Of a DNA stretch of 50,247 nucleotides, positions 27,005 to 36,448 are shown piece after piece. How positions within the stretch are numbered: position 1 is the stretch's first letter; each line of letters starts with the position of its first letter. Source of the stretch: a bacterium (GTDB taxonomy: Bacteria > Planctomycetota > UBA1135 > GCA-002686595); contig JAAELL010000147.1 of the NCBI GenBank assembly GCA_024226735.1, positions 1-50,247 on the forward strand, in the 5' to 3' direction. The notes beneath the pieces are model-generated. The model was not told the origin of the DNA and did no database searches. It saw only the letters and a list, made by a program, of their open reading frames with translations. The position numbers and the translations under genes are program-made.

Positions 27005-29020
27005 ATGCTTCGGATCCTGTCCCGGTGTCTCACGCTCGCCGCGGCTGCTCCCCTCGCTCTCGCGGGGGCGCAGGACGACGCACCGCCCCAAGCCCCGACG
27101 GAAGGGGCGCCCGCGCGACCGGCGGCCCGCATCGGCGACGTGGCGTGGATCGCGGGGTCCTGGACCGGAGAGGCCTTTGGCGGCACGTTCGAGGAGGTCT
27201 GGACGCCCCCCACGGGCGGCTCGATGCTCGGCCTGTTCAAGCTGAAGCGCGACGGCCGTCCTTGGATGTACGAGATCCAGGTGATCGTCGAGGAGGAAGG
27301 AAGCCTCGTCCTGAAGCTCAAGCACTTCTCCGCCGAGCTGCACGGTTGGGAGGAGAAGGACGCGTTCGTGTCGTTCCCGCTGGTGAAGATCGAGGACGGC
27401 GTTGCGCAGTTCGACGGACTGACGTTCCGACGCGACGGGCCCGACCGCATGCAGGTGCACCTCGCGGTCGAGCGCAACGGTGAGCGCGACACCGAGGAGA
27501 TGATGTACGTCCGCGGAGTGCCCGGCGGCGACGCCCCCGCCGCGGAACCGGTGCGTGAACGGCGCCTCGTCAGCGACTTCGACGGCGGCGAGCTCGAGGC
27601 GAGCTTCGGCGCGGGCTGGGCCGTCTCGACCGACACGCTGATGGGCGGGACGTCGTCGGCGCAGCTGACGGTCGTCGAGGCCGGAGCGCGGGAGAGCAGC
27701 GGCGCGCTCTCGATCACGGGCACGATCGAGGCCGGCGCGGCGCAGACCTGGGCTGGCGCGATGTTCTGGCCGGGCCCCGCGCCGATGGCGGCCGCGGACC
27801 TCTCCGCGAGCGACACGCTCTCGTTCTCGGCGCGCGGCAGCGACGGGACTTACGCCGTGATGGTCTTCACCGAGAGCGGCGGATTCATGCCCGCGATGCA
27901 GCCCCTGTCGATCGGGAAGGAGTGGAAGGACTACTCGCTCGCGATCGACAGCTTCGGCGGCACCGACGGGAGTGATTTGACCGGGATCTACTTCGGCGCG
28001 GTCGGCGATCCCGGCGGCTTCGAGCTCTCGATCGACGACGTGCTCTTCGAGGGACCGTCGAGCGCGAGGGCCGAGGCCCCCGCGGAGCCCCGGGTCCCTT
28101 CGGCGCCGGATCCGGCCGCGCCGATCGACAACCTCGTCCACCCGCCGGGCTACGTCCCGACGACCCTCGGCCCCCTCGGCCGCGTCGAGATCGTGGGCTC
28201 GGGGTCCGTAACGCTCATCCTCCTGCCCGGCTTTGGCTTCGATGCCGAGATCTTCCGTGCCTTCGCCGCGGCCAACCACGAGCGCTACTCGATGGTGCTG
28301 GTCACGCCCGCCGGCTTCGGCTCGACCGCCGCTCCGCCCATGCCAGCGGTCGGGACCAGCTACGCCGATCAGAGCTGGGGCCGCGCCCTCGAGGCGGAGG
28401 TGCTCGCCCTCGCGAGCCGCCTGCGCCTCGGCCGCCCGGTGCTCGTCGGGTTCGCCGGTGGAGCCCAGCATGCGCTGCGGATCGCGATCGAGCATCCCGA
28501 TCGGATCGCGGGCGTCGTCTCGATCTGCGGAGAGCCTTACCGTGATTTCGGACAACCCGTCACGGCCGAAGGGCGCGCGCGGATGATCGACACGCGCATG
28601 GCGCAGCAGTGGTTCAAGAGCGTGTCCGCCGAGACCTGGGCGCAGGGCATGGGCCAGCCGGCGTGGTACTCCGCCGACGAGGCGGCCGGCAGCGCCCTGT
28701 ACGAGGCGAGCCTCGTGGCGTCGATCCCCACGATGGTGCGCTACTTCTGCGAGCAGTGGAGCTACGACCCGCGGCACGCGCTCGAGGGCTATTCGATCCC
28801 GACCCTGGCCCTCCTGCCCGACGCGGGGACCTTGACCGAGGACGCGACCTATCAGCAGTTCGTCGCCTCGGCCCTGGTCGGTCCGTGGGAGGAGCTCGCC
28901 AAGGACCGCGATCCGATCGAGACGCAGGCGATCGCGGGCTCGCGCATGGGCATGCTCGTGGACCAGACCGGCGCCGTCAGCGCCGAGGTCGCCCGCTTCG
29001 TCGACGCGCTGCACTTCTGA
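27005..29020 (+). CDS. secreted three-domain protein: DUF6265-like, CIA30-like, inactive alpha/beta hydrolase
   Basis: A 671-aa exported protein with a signal peptide ([15 protein letters not shown]). The first domain (27130-27530) begins [18 protein letters not shown] and has a lipocalin-like pattern of DUF6265 type. The second (27570-28060) begins [16 protein letters not shown] with [10 protein letters not shown], like CIA30/carbohydrate-binding modules. The third (28170-29017) is an alpha/beta hydrolase with [14 protein letters not shown] and [13 protein letters not shown]. Its nucleophile elbow reads G-F-A-G-G, so the catalytic Ser is Ala (28454-28456), and the usual SRHF-type histidine position reads SRMGM. 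Start 27005 has GAGGAAG 9 nt upstream; an ATG at 26990 has none. Confidence 0.75.
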   Translation: MLRILSRCLTLAAAAPLALAGAQDDAPPQAPTEGAPARPAARIGDVAWIAGSWTGEAFGGTFEEVWTPPTGGSMLGLFKLKRDGRPWMYEIQVIVEEEGSLVLKLKHFSAELHGWEEKDAFVSFPLVKIEDGVAQFDGLTFRRDGPDRMQVHLAVERNGERDTEEMMYVRGVPGGDAPAAEPVRERRLVSDFDGGELEASFGAGWAVSTDTLMGGTSSAQLTVVEAGARESSGALSITGTIEAGAAQTWAGAMFWPGPAPMAAADLSASDTLSFSARGSDGTYAVMVFTESGGFMPAMQPLSIGKEWKDYSLAIDSFGGTDGSDLTGIYFGAVGDPGGFELSIDDVLFEGPSSARAEAPAEPRVPSAPDPAAPIDNLVHPPGYVPTTLGPLGRVEIVGSGSVTLILLPGFGFDAEIFRAFAAANHERYSMVLVTPAGFGSTAAPPMPAVGTSYADQSWGRALEAEVLALASRLRLGRPVLVGFAGGAQHALRIAIEHPDRIAGVVSICGEPYRDFGQPVTAEGRARMIDTRMAQQWFKSVSAETWAQGMGQPAWYSADEAAGSALYEASLVASIPTMVRYFCEQWSYDPRHALEGYSIPTLALLPDAGTLTEDATYQQFVASALVGPWEELAKDRDPIETQAIAGSRMGMLVDQTGAVSAEVARFVDALHF

Positions 29021-29050
29021 TCGGTCGGCCGCTCAGCCCGCAATCGACCC

Positions 29051-32000
29051 TCAGAGCTCGACCTCGTTCTCGGCGCGGGCTCGCAGCTCGATCGCGCGCA
29101 CGAGCTCCCACTCCCACGGATCGCCGTGGCGCCCCTTGGGCATCCGCACGATGCGACCGTGTCCGGCGGGCACGGCGCCGAGTCGGAAGCTGCCGTCGGC
29201 CTCCGGCTCGATCAGCACCTTCGCACGGCGTGTCCCGTCGCGCCAGACGTAGACGAGGGAGCCTTCGTCGGCCGCGACCCGGCCCGCGAGAGCCCCGGTG
29301 GCGAGGTCCGCGCGCCAGTCGAAGCCGCCGGCGCCGACCTCGATGCGGTCGGTCAGGGTGAACAGCCGCGCGCCCTTTGCCGCGGGCGCCACCCGCAGCT
29401 CGTAGTGGCCGGGACGGGCGACCTCGAGCGCGAACCCGCCGTCGCCGTCGAGCTTCGCCCGCGGGCGGTCCGGTTCATGGAACGGATCCTCGGCTCGGCC
29501 GCGCACGAGGCGCACCTTCCAGCCCGACTCGGGCGCGCCGTTCAACGTCCAGGAGCCCGTGACCGTCACGCGCACATCGCCCTCGTGGACGAGGTCGTGC
29601 ACGGTCGTCTCGCCGGCCGAGACCGAGCAGTTGAAGGGGTGCTTCCACGGCTTGTCGACCGGCGACTTCGACCACGACTTGCGGGAGCTGCTGGGCTCGT
29701 GTTCCCCCAGGTAGACGTACCAGTCGCCGGCGCGCACGTCCTCGAAGCGGAACGAGCCGTCGGCCGCGGTGCGCCGCGAGCGCGGCTCGCCGTCCCCCGC
29801 GGTCGCGACGACGATCAGGCCAGCGGGCGACAGGCCATCCGTACGCCGGACCCGCCCTTCGATCGCACCGGGCGGCGCGATCTCGAGCGCGAGCCCCGCG
29901 TGTCCAACGGCCCCGTCGATCGTCAACGGACCGGAGCTCGCCGTCCCCACGCCGGGTGCGGTCGCGAACAGCGTGTACGTTCCCGACCGCCTCACGTCGA
30001 TGCGAAAGCTGCCATCCGCCGCGCTCTCGGCGCGCAGCTCCCCCGACGGCTCGTACAGGCTCGGGACCTGGTTCACGATCGCGAGCGCGTCGGAGGCGAG
30101 TCGCTCCTTCAGGACCAACTTGGCACCGGCGACGGGCTCGCCGCCGGCGGTGACCCGACCGCGCAGTCCAGGCAGGCTCGCGAGCGTGACGCGCAACTCG
30201 CGCGGAAAGTCGGCGCGCGTGAACGGGCCGAGCTCCTGCGCGACGTGGTGCCGAGCGACGACCCGCAGGCGCAACGGGCGGGCGGACAGCCGGGCGACGA
30301 GCGTGCCTGGCTCCCCCTCGCGCATGTTCGAGGCCCACGAATCGTCAGCGGCCCAATACGCGCTACCCGTCGGATTCTCGAGCGGCACACCGCCCGCACC
30401 CACGACCGCGATCGTGCCGAGCTCGGCGGCGTCGAGCGCGAGGACGAGCGGCTCCTCCGCCGGGTGCTCGCCGAGATCGTCGGCGAACGCTTCGCCCAAC
30501 GTCCCCGAGCCCGCGTCGGCCACGACGCGCTCGACCCGATCGTCGACGAACGAGATGCGCGCCTCCCCGCGGTCGTTGGTCGTACTGGACGACGAGCTGC
30601 CCCGGCTCGAGTGTGCCCGGACCTTGCACCTGCCGACGGCCCTTCCGGTGCCGTCGACCACCCGCACCGTGAGCCCGGGCGCGGGACGCGCGTCGACGAG
30701 GGTCACGGAGATGCCCTCGCGGTGGTCCCCCGCGCCGAGCTCGAGCGGCTCGGTCCAGGCCCAAGCCTTGCCGCGCGCCCTGCACCAGACGCGCACCCGC
30801 CCGGGCAAGATGCCGTCGACCCGCGCCTTCCCGAACAGCCCGGTCTCCCCCCGCGCCAGCTCCGTCCCCGTCGGTCCGTAGCGTCTGGCGTGGGCATCGT
30901 CGATCTCCCCCTCGTCGCGCGCGATCACGACCACCGCGTTGCGCACGGGCAGGAGGCCCGAACGCACCCGCACCGAGACCGTGGCGCGCGGCGCGAGCAG
31001 TAGGTCGCCGAGCAAGACGTGCGCTCCCGGCGCGACCACCGCCCGACCGACCCACGCCGACTGGTCGGGGCCCACGGCGACGAACTCGACCTCCTCTTCG
31101 CGCGTGATGAGCGTCGAGCTCAGCCCGACGCTTCCGTCGCCCTTCGATTCGGTCTCGAGCGAGTGACCGTAAAGCGACCCGCGGAACGTCGCGCCGGCGA
31201 CGGGCTGGCCCGCCGCATTGACGATGCGTGCGCTGACCGACGCGGCCGGGTCGACCTGCGCCGCGCTCTCGCCAACCGGCTGCGCGTCGGCGCCGATCGG
31301 CGCACGCGACGGAACGGGTGAGGCCGCGCCGAGCTCTGGCCCGGGCGCCTCCGGAGCGGCGGCGGACTCGACCGCATTCGGTGCCTCGCCAGTGCCTTGC
31401 GCGGACTCCGATCCACCGGCGAACGGCAGCCAGAAGGCGAGGATGCCCGCGAGGGCGAGGACGCTGATCTTGAGGACACTGCTCATGGTGAGGGCTCCTA
31501 GGAAGAACGAGCCCGCTCCCGCGGTGGCCGCCGCCTCCCGCCTCCACAGCGGGGCCAAGGCGGCGATCCACTCTTCCCGGCGCCCCTCGTGGCGCGCGTC
31601 GAGGCGCGCGCGCAGCTGATCGAGACCGTGCTTGAGGCGCCAGCGCACCGTTCCGGCGGGCTCATCGAGACGGCGCGCGATCGCGGCCGGCTCGAGACCC
31701 TCCCAGAAGCGGAGAAGCAGCGTCGTGCGGTACGGCTCGGCGAGGTCCAGCACGAGTGCGGCCAGCTTGCGCTCGAGCTCGACTTTCGCTACGAGCTCGT
31801 CGGTCGGCGCGGACGCGTGTGCCTGGTCGCGTCTCTGCTCGCGGTCCGTGCGGCGCGCATTCGTGCGGTGCCGCTCGCGCCATGCATTGCGCAGGACGGT
31901 TCCGAGCCAGGGCCGCAGGGGGCGTCCGTCGCGCGGCGCGCGATCGAGCGCTCGACGCAGGACCTCTTGGCTCAGATCGTCCGCGGCGTCGGGGTCGCGG

Positions 32001-32089
32001 ACCAGCGTGAACGCCAGGCCGCGCAGCCAGCCGACGTGGCTCAAGAGGTCGTTCAGCGCGGGGGTGAGGGATTCAGGAGAATGGCTCAT
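29051..32089 (-). CDS. membrane-anchored ECF sigma factor fused to exported carboxypeptidase-regulatory-like repeats
   Basis: A 1012-aa fusion. Residues 1-165 are an ECF sigma factor: region 2 (DPDAADDLSQEVLRRALDR, LRPWLGTVLRNAWRERHR) and a region 4 helix-turn-helix (LEPAAIARRLDEPAGTVRWR). A membrane helix follows (about 203-225, SSVLKISVLALAGILAFWLP), then a Pro/Ala/Glu spacer and some 750 residues of beta-sandwich repeats of the carboxypeptidase-regulatory-like type, with G.V....G.PVAGA openings and DGSFR..V..G.Y closings. The topology would put the sigma domain inside and the repeats outside or in the periplasm. No anti-sigma gene lies beside it, so the tail may be the sensor. It lies 92 bp downstream of the M28 gene. 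Confidence 0.85.
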   Translation of the reverse strand: MSHSPESLTPALNDLLSHVGWLRGLAFTLVRDPDAADDLSQEVLRRALDRAPRDGRPLRPWLGTVLRNAWRERHRTNARRTDREQRRDQAHASAPTDELVAKVELERKLAALVLDLAEPYRTTLLLRFWEGLEPAAIARRLDEPAGTVRWRLKHGLDQLRARLDARHEGRREEWIAALAPLWRREAAATAGAGSFFLGALTMSSVLKISVLALAGILAFWLPFAGGSESAQGTGEAPNAVESAAAPEAPGPELGAASPVPSRAPIGADAQPVGESAAQVDPAASVSARIVNAAGQPVAGATFRGSLYGHSLETESKGDGSVGLSSTLITREEEVEFVAVGPDQSAWVGRAVVAPGAHVLLGDLLLAPRATVSVRVRSGLLPVRNAVVVIARDEGEIDDAHARRYGPTGTELARGETGLFGKARVDGILPGRVRVWCRARGKAWAWTEPLELGAGDHREGISVTLVDARPAPGLTVRVVDGTGRAVGRCKVRAHSSRGSSSSSTTNDRGEARISFVDDRVERVVADAGSGTLGEAFADDLGEHPAEEPLVLALDAAELGTIAVVGAGGVPLENPTGSAYWAADDSWASNMREGEPGTLVARLSARPLRLRVVARHHVAQELGPFTRADFPRELRVTLASLPGLRGRVTAGGEPVAGAKLVLKERLASDALAIVNQVPSLYEPSGELRAESAADGSFRIDVRRSGTYTLFATAPGVGTASSGPLTIDGAVGHAGLALEIAPPGAIEGRVRRTDGLSPAGLIVVATAGDGEPRSRRTAADGSFRFEDVRAGDWYVYLGEHEPSSSRKSWSKSPVDKPWKHPFNCSVSAGETTVHDLVHEGDVRVTVTGSWTLNGAPESGWKVRLVRGRAEDPFHEPDRPRAKLDGDGGFALEVARPGHYELRVAPAAKGARLFTLTDRIEVGAGGFDWRADLATGALAGRVAADEGSLVYVWRDGTRRAKVLIEPEADGSFRLGAVPAGHGRIVRMPKGRHGDPWEWELVRAIELRARAENEVEL

Positions 32090-32132
32090 GGGTTTCGCCC
32101 GTCCCCATGGTGCGCGCGGCCCCGCGTTGGGT

Positions 32133-32181
32133 GTTTCTCCCTTAATTTATTACGCGACTAATCAGGCGCCTACTTATGCGA
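32133..32181 (-). promoter_or_regulatory. AT-rich intergenic stretch, possible promoter
   Basis: The gap between the M28 gene and the sigma-fusion start holds an AT-rich run (minus strand GATTAGTCGCGTAATAAATT) unlike the roughly 70% GC surroundings, followed by AAGGGAGA. Promoter use is inferred from composition; no -35/-10 pair is clear. Confidence 0.3.
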
Positions 32182-33858
32182 TCACTTGCGCGGCGCCGGC
32201 GGCCGCTCGTCGTCCTGGGCAAGGAGCCAGACGACGTTGAACGCCAGACGCGCGGTGCTCGTCACCTTGCGCATGTCGATCGTGTCGGGCGTATCGCGGT
32301 AGGAGTGGTAGTCCCTGTTCTTCTCCGGGGGGTAGCCCTCCATCAGGAAGAGCGCTGGGATCCCGGCCTGGTGGAAGCTGTAGTGGTCGCTGCGCTGGAA
32401 CAGGCCGCGGTCGTTGATCTCGGTCAGCTTGCGAATGCCGGTCTTCGAGAGCCTGTTCGCCCGCTTGACGAGCTTGTCGAAGCCCGGGTTCTGCTGGATC
32501 CCGAGCAGGGTGACCTCCTTCGGATCCCCCACGCCGACCATGTCGAGGTTGACCATCGCCACGACGCGCCCCTTCGGGACGGGCAGGTCCTCGGCGATCG
32601 CCTTCGAGCCGAGCAGGCCCTTCTCCTCGCCCGAGAACGAGCAGAAGAGGATCGAGCGCCGCGGCTTCGCGATGCTCATCGCCTCGACGATCTCGAGCAG
32701 GGCCGAGCTCCCCGAGCCGTTGTCGTCCGCGCCGAGGCCGATGCGCCCGCGCGGTCCGACGCCGATGTGGTCGTAGTGCGCGCCGAGCACGACGTACTCA
32801 TCGGCGAGGTCGGAGCCGGGAACCACGCCGATGACGTTCATGGCAGCGACGCCGCCCTCGACCGTCGTCGAGCGGAACGACACCATGCGGCCGGGCTTCT
32901 TGAGCTTGTACGGGCGCGCACTCTTGTCGATCCGCGCGGCGAGCTCGCGCACGTCCTCGCCGAGCAGCCGCGAGGCGACGTCGGGCGTCACCTCGATCGC
33001 CGGCGGACCGCCGCCGCGGCGCCGGTCGGTGCTGGGCGGGTTCCACGTCGCCGTGCCGTAGCGGTAACTCAGCGGCGCTGGCTCGGGCGCCACCTTGGAC
33101 TTGCGCGGCTTCGCGGGCTCGCGGCGCACGAAGATCACACCGGCGACGCCCTCGCCGCGGATCTTGTCGAGCTTGTTCCAGTACGAGGCCTCGGCGGTGA
33201 CCTCCGGGCCCTTGAACTTCTTCCTGTGGCGCGGCTCGCCTTCGAGCACGACCGCGATCTTGCGCTTGAGGTCGAGACCCTTGAAGTCGTTGTACTTCAT
33301 CGACTTGCTCGAGATGCCGAAGCCCGCGAACACGAGCTCGCCGCGCACGTCGCCGCCGCATTCCGCAACCGGAACGAAGTGCTTGCCATACTCGAACTGC
33401 TGCGCCTCGGCTCCGTCCTCACTGCCGGCGACCTCCAGGGCACAGTCCTCCGGCACGGGGCGCGTCAAGGCCGAGCGCCGGCCGCCCGCGTTGAACGGAT
33501 AGGGCCGCAGGTAGGTGCCCTCGCCTTCGGGCGGCGTCGCCCAGTCGCGCATCTTCAGGCCGCGCGCGTTGCGCTCCCACGCCTCCAGCGAATCGGGCGC
33601 GGCGAGGAGCCCGGCTTCGGCGAAGACGCCGGCGATGTACTCCGCGGCGAGGTCGAGCCCGCCGCTCGGCGTGTTGCGTCCCTCGAGCTTGGGCGACGCG
33701 AGGTAGCGCACGTGCGCGTCGATCTGGTCCTCTTCGATCGTCGCCACCGCGGCCTTGTGGCGGGCCTCGGGGGTGTCACGCAGGACGGCGAACGGAACCA
33801 GCGCCGAGAGCGCCACGAGCGCGGGTGTCGCAGCCCCGCTGGATAGGAACGCACGCAT
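32182..33858 (-). CDS. M28-family zinc metallopeptidase with PA domain
   Basis: A 558-aa exported peptidase. An N-terminal hydrophobic segment (PALVALSALVPFAVL) exports or anchors it. A PA-type insert precedes the M28 domain. Co-catalytic zinc ligands are all visible in order: H in GAHYDHIG, D in GADDNGSG, E-E in SGEEKGLLGS, D in NLDMVG and H in DYHSYRDT. It would be an aminopeptidase or carboxypeptidase clearing peptides outside the cytoplasm. The start at 33858 gives the signal sequence directly. It lies upstream of the sigma-fusion gene on the same strand. Confidence 0.9.
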   Translation of the reverse strand: MRAFLSSGAATPALVALSALVPFAVLRDTPEARHKAAVATIEEDQIDAHVRYLASPKLEGRNTPSGGLDLAAEYIAGVFAEAGLLAAPDSLEAWERNARGLKMRDWATPPEGEGTYLRPYPFNAGGRRSALTRPVPEDCALEVAGSEDGAEAQQFEYGKHFVPVAECGGDVRGELVFAGFGISSKSMKYNDFKGLDLKRKIAVVLEGEPRHRKKFKGPEVTAEASYWNKLDKIRGEGVAGVIFVRREPAKPRKSKVAPEPAPLSYRYGTATWNPPSTDRRRGGGPPAIEVTPDVASRLLGEDVRELAARIDKSARPYKLKKPGRMVSFRSTTVEGGVAAMNVIGVVPGSDLADEYVVLGAHYDHIGVGPRGRIGLGADDNGSGSSALLEIVEAMSIAKPRRSILFCSFSGEEKGLLGSKAIAEDLPVPKGRVVAMVNLDMVGVGDPKEVTLLGIQQNPGFDKLVKRANRLSKTGIRKLTEINDRGLFQRSDHYSFHQAGIPALFLMEGYPPEKNRDYHSYRDTPDTIDMRKVTSTARLAFNVVWLLAQDDERPPAPRK

Positions 33859-33928
33859 TCCAGAAGCATACTCCGCATGCTCCCGCGGAAACCTCGGTAG
33901 CTTGAATTGGGCCGCGCAAAAGGGATGT

Positions 33929-34948
33929 TCAGCGGGCGAAGCCGCCCGGGTGTTCGCTGTGGAAGCGCCACGCGTCGCGCAGGATGTCCTCCAGCGCCGC
34001 GCGGCGCGGGATCCAGCCGAGCAGATCGCGCGCGAGCGTGCCGCCGCTGACGAGCTCGGGCGGATCGCCTTCGCGCCGCTTGACGGTCCGCGCCGGGATC
34101 GCGTGGCCAGTGACCTCGCGCGCCTTGTCGATCATCTCCTGGACCGAGTAGCCCGTACCCGTGCCGAGATTGCAGAGGATCTGGCGCTCGCCCCCCTGCA
34201 GCGTCGCGAGCGCTCGCAGGTGGGCGTCGGCGAGGTCCTCGACGTGGATGTAGTCGCGGATGCACGAGCCGTCCCGCGTCGGGTAGTCGTCGCCGAAGAC
34301 GAGGATCTCCTCGCGCTTGCCCGCGGCGACCTGCAGCACGAGCGGGATCAAATGCGTCTCGGGCTCGTGGTGCTCGCCGAGGCTCGCGTCCTGTGCGGCG
34401 CCGGCCGCGTTGAAGTAACGCAGCGCGGCGAAGGACATCCCGTAGGCGCGGGAGTAGTCCTTCATCATGTGCTCCATGTGGAGCTTGGTGTGGCCGTACG
34501 GGTTGATCGGGTTCTGTGGGTGCGATTCGGTGATCGGCATCTCGACCGGGTCACCGTAGGTCGCGCAGGTCGAGGAGAAGACGATGTGCATGCATCCCGC
34601 AGCGCGCATCTCCTCGAGCAGGTTCCACGTGTACGTGACGTTCTCGCGGTAGTACTTCGATGGATCGGTCACCGATTCGCCGACGTAGCACTTCGCGGCG
34701 AAGTGGATGACGGCCTTGGGCTTGTGCTCGGTGAGCGACGCGCGCAATGCGTCGCGGTCGCTCAGATCGGCGACGATCAGCGGCGCCCGCACGGCCTCCG
34801 CGTGGCCCGTCGAGAGGTTGTCGTAGACGAGGACGGGAACGCCGCGCTCCTCGAGAGCGCGGACGGTGTGGCTGCCGATGTACCCGGCGCCACCAGCGAC
34901 GAGGACGGGGCCTTCGGGAGCGATCAATTCATCGGGGGAGAGGGTCAT
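33929..34948 (-). CDS. galE: UDP-glucose 4-epimerase
   Basis: A 339-aa SDR enzyme that interconverts UDP-glucose and UDP-galactose using tightly bound NAD. It shows GGAGYIGSHTVRAL for NAD binding, VYDNLSTGH, DLSDRDAL, the catalytic Ser segment SSTCATYGDP, YGHTK (YxxxK) and LRYFNAAGA. The substrate-binding H.IP and the GTG.G segment near the C-terminus are present. Length is typical of GalE (about 330-340). The ATG at 34948 leaves a short N-terminal extension (LSPDELIAPEG) before the Rossmann strand. It lies 31 bp downstream of aroA; galactose supply for exopolysaccharide is a plausible use. Confidence 0.93.
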   Translation of the reverse strand: MTLSPDELIAPEGPVLVAGGAGYIGSHTVRALEERGVPVLVYDNLSTGHAEAVRAPLIVADLSDRDALRASLTEHKPKAVIHFAAKCYVGESVTDPSKYYRENVTYTWNLLEEMRAAGCMHIVFSSTCATYGDPVEMPITESHPQNPINPYGHTKLHMEHMMKDYSRAYGMSFAALRYFNAAGAAQDASLGEHHEPETHLIPLVLQVAAGKREEILVFGDDYPTRDGSCIRDYIHVEDLADAHLRALATLQGGERQILCNLGTGTGYSVQEMIDKAREVTGHAIPARTVKRREGDPPELVSGGTLARDLLGWIPRRAALEDILRDAWRFHSEHPGGFAR

Positions 34949-34979
34949 GGGCAGAGTGTATCGGCAGACCGGGCCGGAA

Positions 34980-36347
34980 TCAGTCGCTGCGCCGGCTGGC
35001 TCCGAGCCGCTCGAGCTCCGTCCAGAAGCCCGGCCAGGACTTGGCGACGCATTCGGGCCCGAGCACGTCGAGGTCCTCCCGCACCAGTCCGAGCAGCGCG
35101 AACGCGAAGGCCATGCGGTGATCCCCCTCAGCGTCGAGGGAGATCGGCCGCGCGTGTGGCGTGCCGCGCTCGACCGCGAGGCTCGCGGCACCCGCTTCGA
35201 CCTCGAGGCCCAACGCGGCCAGGCCGCGGGCGAGCACCTCGATGCGGGAGCTCTCCTTGCCCGGCAGGGTCTCGAGCCCGGTCAGCCGACTGCCCCCGGC
35301 CCCGGCGAGCGCGGCCGCCCCGGCGACCGCCGCCAGCACGGGTGCGAGGTCGGGCTCGCCGGCGAGGTCGAGCTCGGCGCCGTGTGCCGGGAACCCGCTC
35401 GCGACGAGCGCGCCTCGTTCCGCGCGCGCGGTGCACCCGAAAGCCGAGAGGTGCTCGACGATGCGCACGTCGCCCTGCGCCGAGCCCACGCCCAGCCCGG
35501 GCACGCGGACCTCGCCGCCGCCGAGACAGCCCGCCGCGAGCGCGACCGCCGCGGCCGAAGCGTCGGGCTCGATCTCGAACGGCCCGTCGGGCGCGACGAG
35601 CGGGCCGCGGACGACGAACGTGCGTTCGTTGCCCTCGCTCTCCTCTTCGACGTGGACAGAGAACGCCCCGAGCACGGCGCGCGTGAGGCCGACGTAGGGG
35701 AGGCTCGGAATCGGGCCGCGCACCCGCACGTAGCCGTAGCCGGGATAGGCGGCGAGGGCGATCAGGAGGGCGCTGATCTCTTGGCTCGACGAGGGGTCCT
35801 CGAGCAGGATCTCGGACGGCGGCCCCAGTGCGGTGAGGCGCACGGGCCAACCGTGCTCCAGGCCCCCGTGGTCGCATGCGATCCCCGCCGCGGCGAGTGC
35901 GCGGAAGAGTGCGGGGCTCGTACGGCGCAGGAGCGAGCCGCCACCCCGAACATGCAGTCTCGTACCGGGCGCCGCACAGAGAGCGAGCGAGCCAGTCACG
36001 AGCCGCGCGCCCGTGCCAGACTCCCCGATGTTGACTTCAAGCTCGAGCGTGGCGCGAACTGCGTGCGGGCCCGGGGGCTGCCCGGTGACGATGGAGAATC
36101 CCCCCCGCCCACCCGGGCCCTCGCCCACGGGCCGGTCGGACGATTCGAAATGCACACCGGCGGACGCGAGCGCCGACTGCGTGTGGCGGACGTCGTCCGA
36201 GGACGGCAGCCCACCGATGCGGCTCCTGCCCGTGGCCCACGCCGCGCACACCAGGGCGCGTTGGGCGATCGACTTCGAGCCCGGTGGGAACGCGTCCCCC
36301 GCCACCGTCCCACCCGGCTGGAACCCGTCCCGTGTGATCGTCACCAT
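34980..36347 (-). CDS. aroA: 3-phosphoshikimate 1-carboxyvinyltransferase (EPSP synthase)
   Basis: A 455-aa enzyme of the shikimate pathway that adds enolpyruvate from PEP to shikimate-3-phosphate. Family signatures are PGSKSIAQRALVCAAWA, the IGESGTGARLVTGSLAL segment (normally GNaGTa.R), SSSQEISALLIAL, EPDASAAAVALAA and LPGKESSRIEVLA (for KESdR). EGDHRMAFAFALLGL matches D.DHR.AMa.a. The ATG at 36347 gives the start MVTITRDGF. The glyphosate-site residue context GTG rather than NAGT is a little unusual. It is divergent to purC across 101 bp. Confidence 0.92.
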   Translation of the reverse strand: MVTITRDGFQPGGTVAGDAFPPGSKSIAQRALVCAAWATGRSRIGGLPSSDDVRHTQSALASAGVHFESSDRPVGEGPGGRGGFSIVTGQPPGPHAVRATLELEVNIGESGTGARLVTGSLALCAAPGTRLHVRGGGSLLRRTSPALFRALAAAGIACDHGGLEHGWPVRLTALGPPSEILLEDPSSSQEISALLIALAAYPGYGYVRVRGPIPSLPYVGLTRAVLGAFSVHVEEESEGNERTFVVRGPLVAPDGPFEIEPDASAAAVALAAGCLGGGEVRVPGLGVGSAQGDVRIVEHLSAFGCTARAERGALVASGFPAHGAELDLAGEPDLAPVLAAVAGAAALAGAGGSRLTGLETLPGKESSRIEVLARGLAALGLEVEAGAASLAVERGTPHARPISLDAEGDHRMAFAFALLGLVREDLDVLGPECVAKSWPGFWTELERLGASRRSD

Positions 36348-36448
36348 GCCGCGATTGTAGCGGTGTCGCGCGCTTGCCATACTTGCGGGGTGCCGACTCC
36401 GTCGGCGCAACCTCCCCCGATTCCAAGGCGCTTCACCCCCCTTCGAGC

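Noticed and set aside
23908-27816. 1302-codon minus-strand frame spanning dacB and beyond
   Set aside because: Only the part from 25605 down encodes a recognisable protein; the rest is antisense to the response-regulator and fusion genes.
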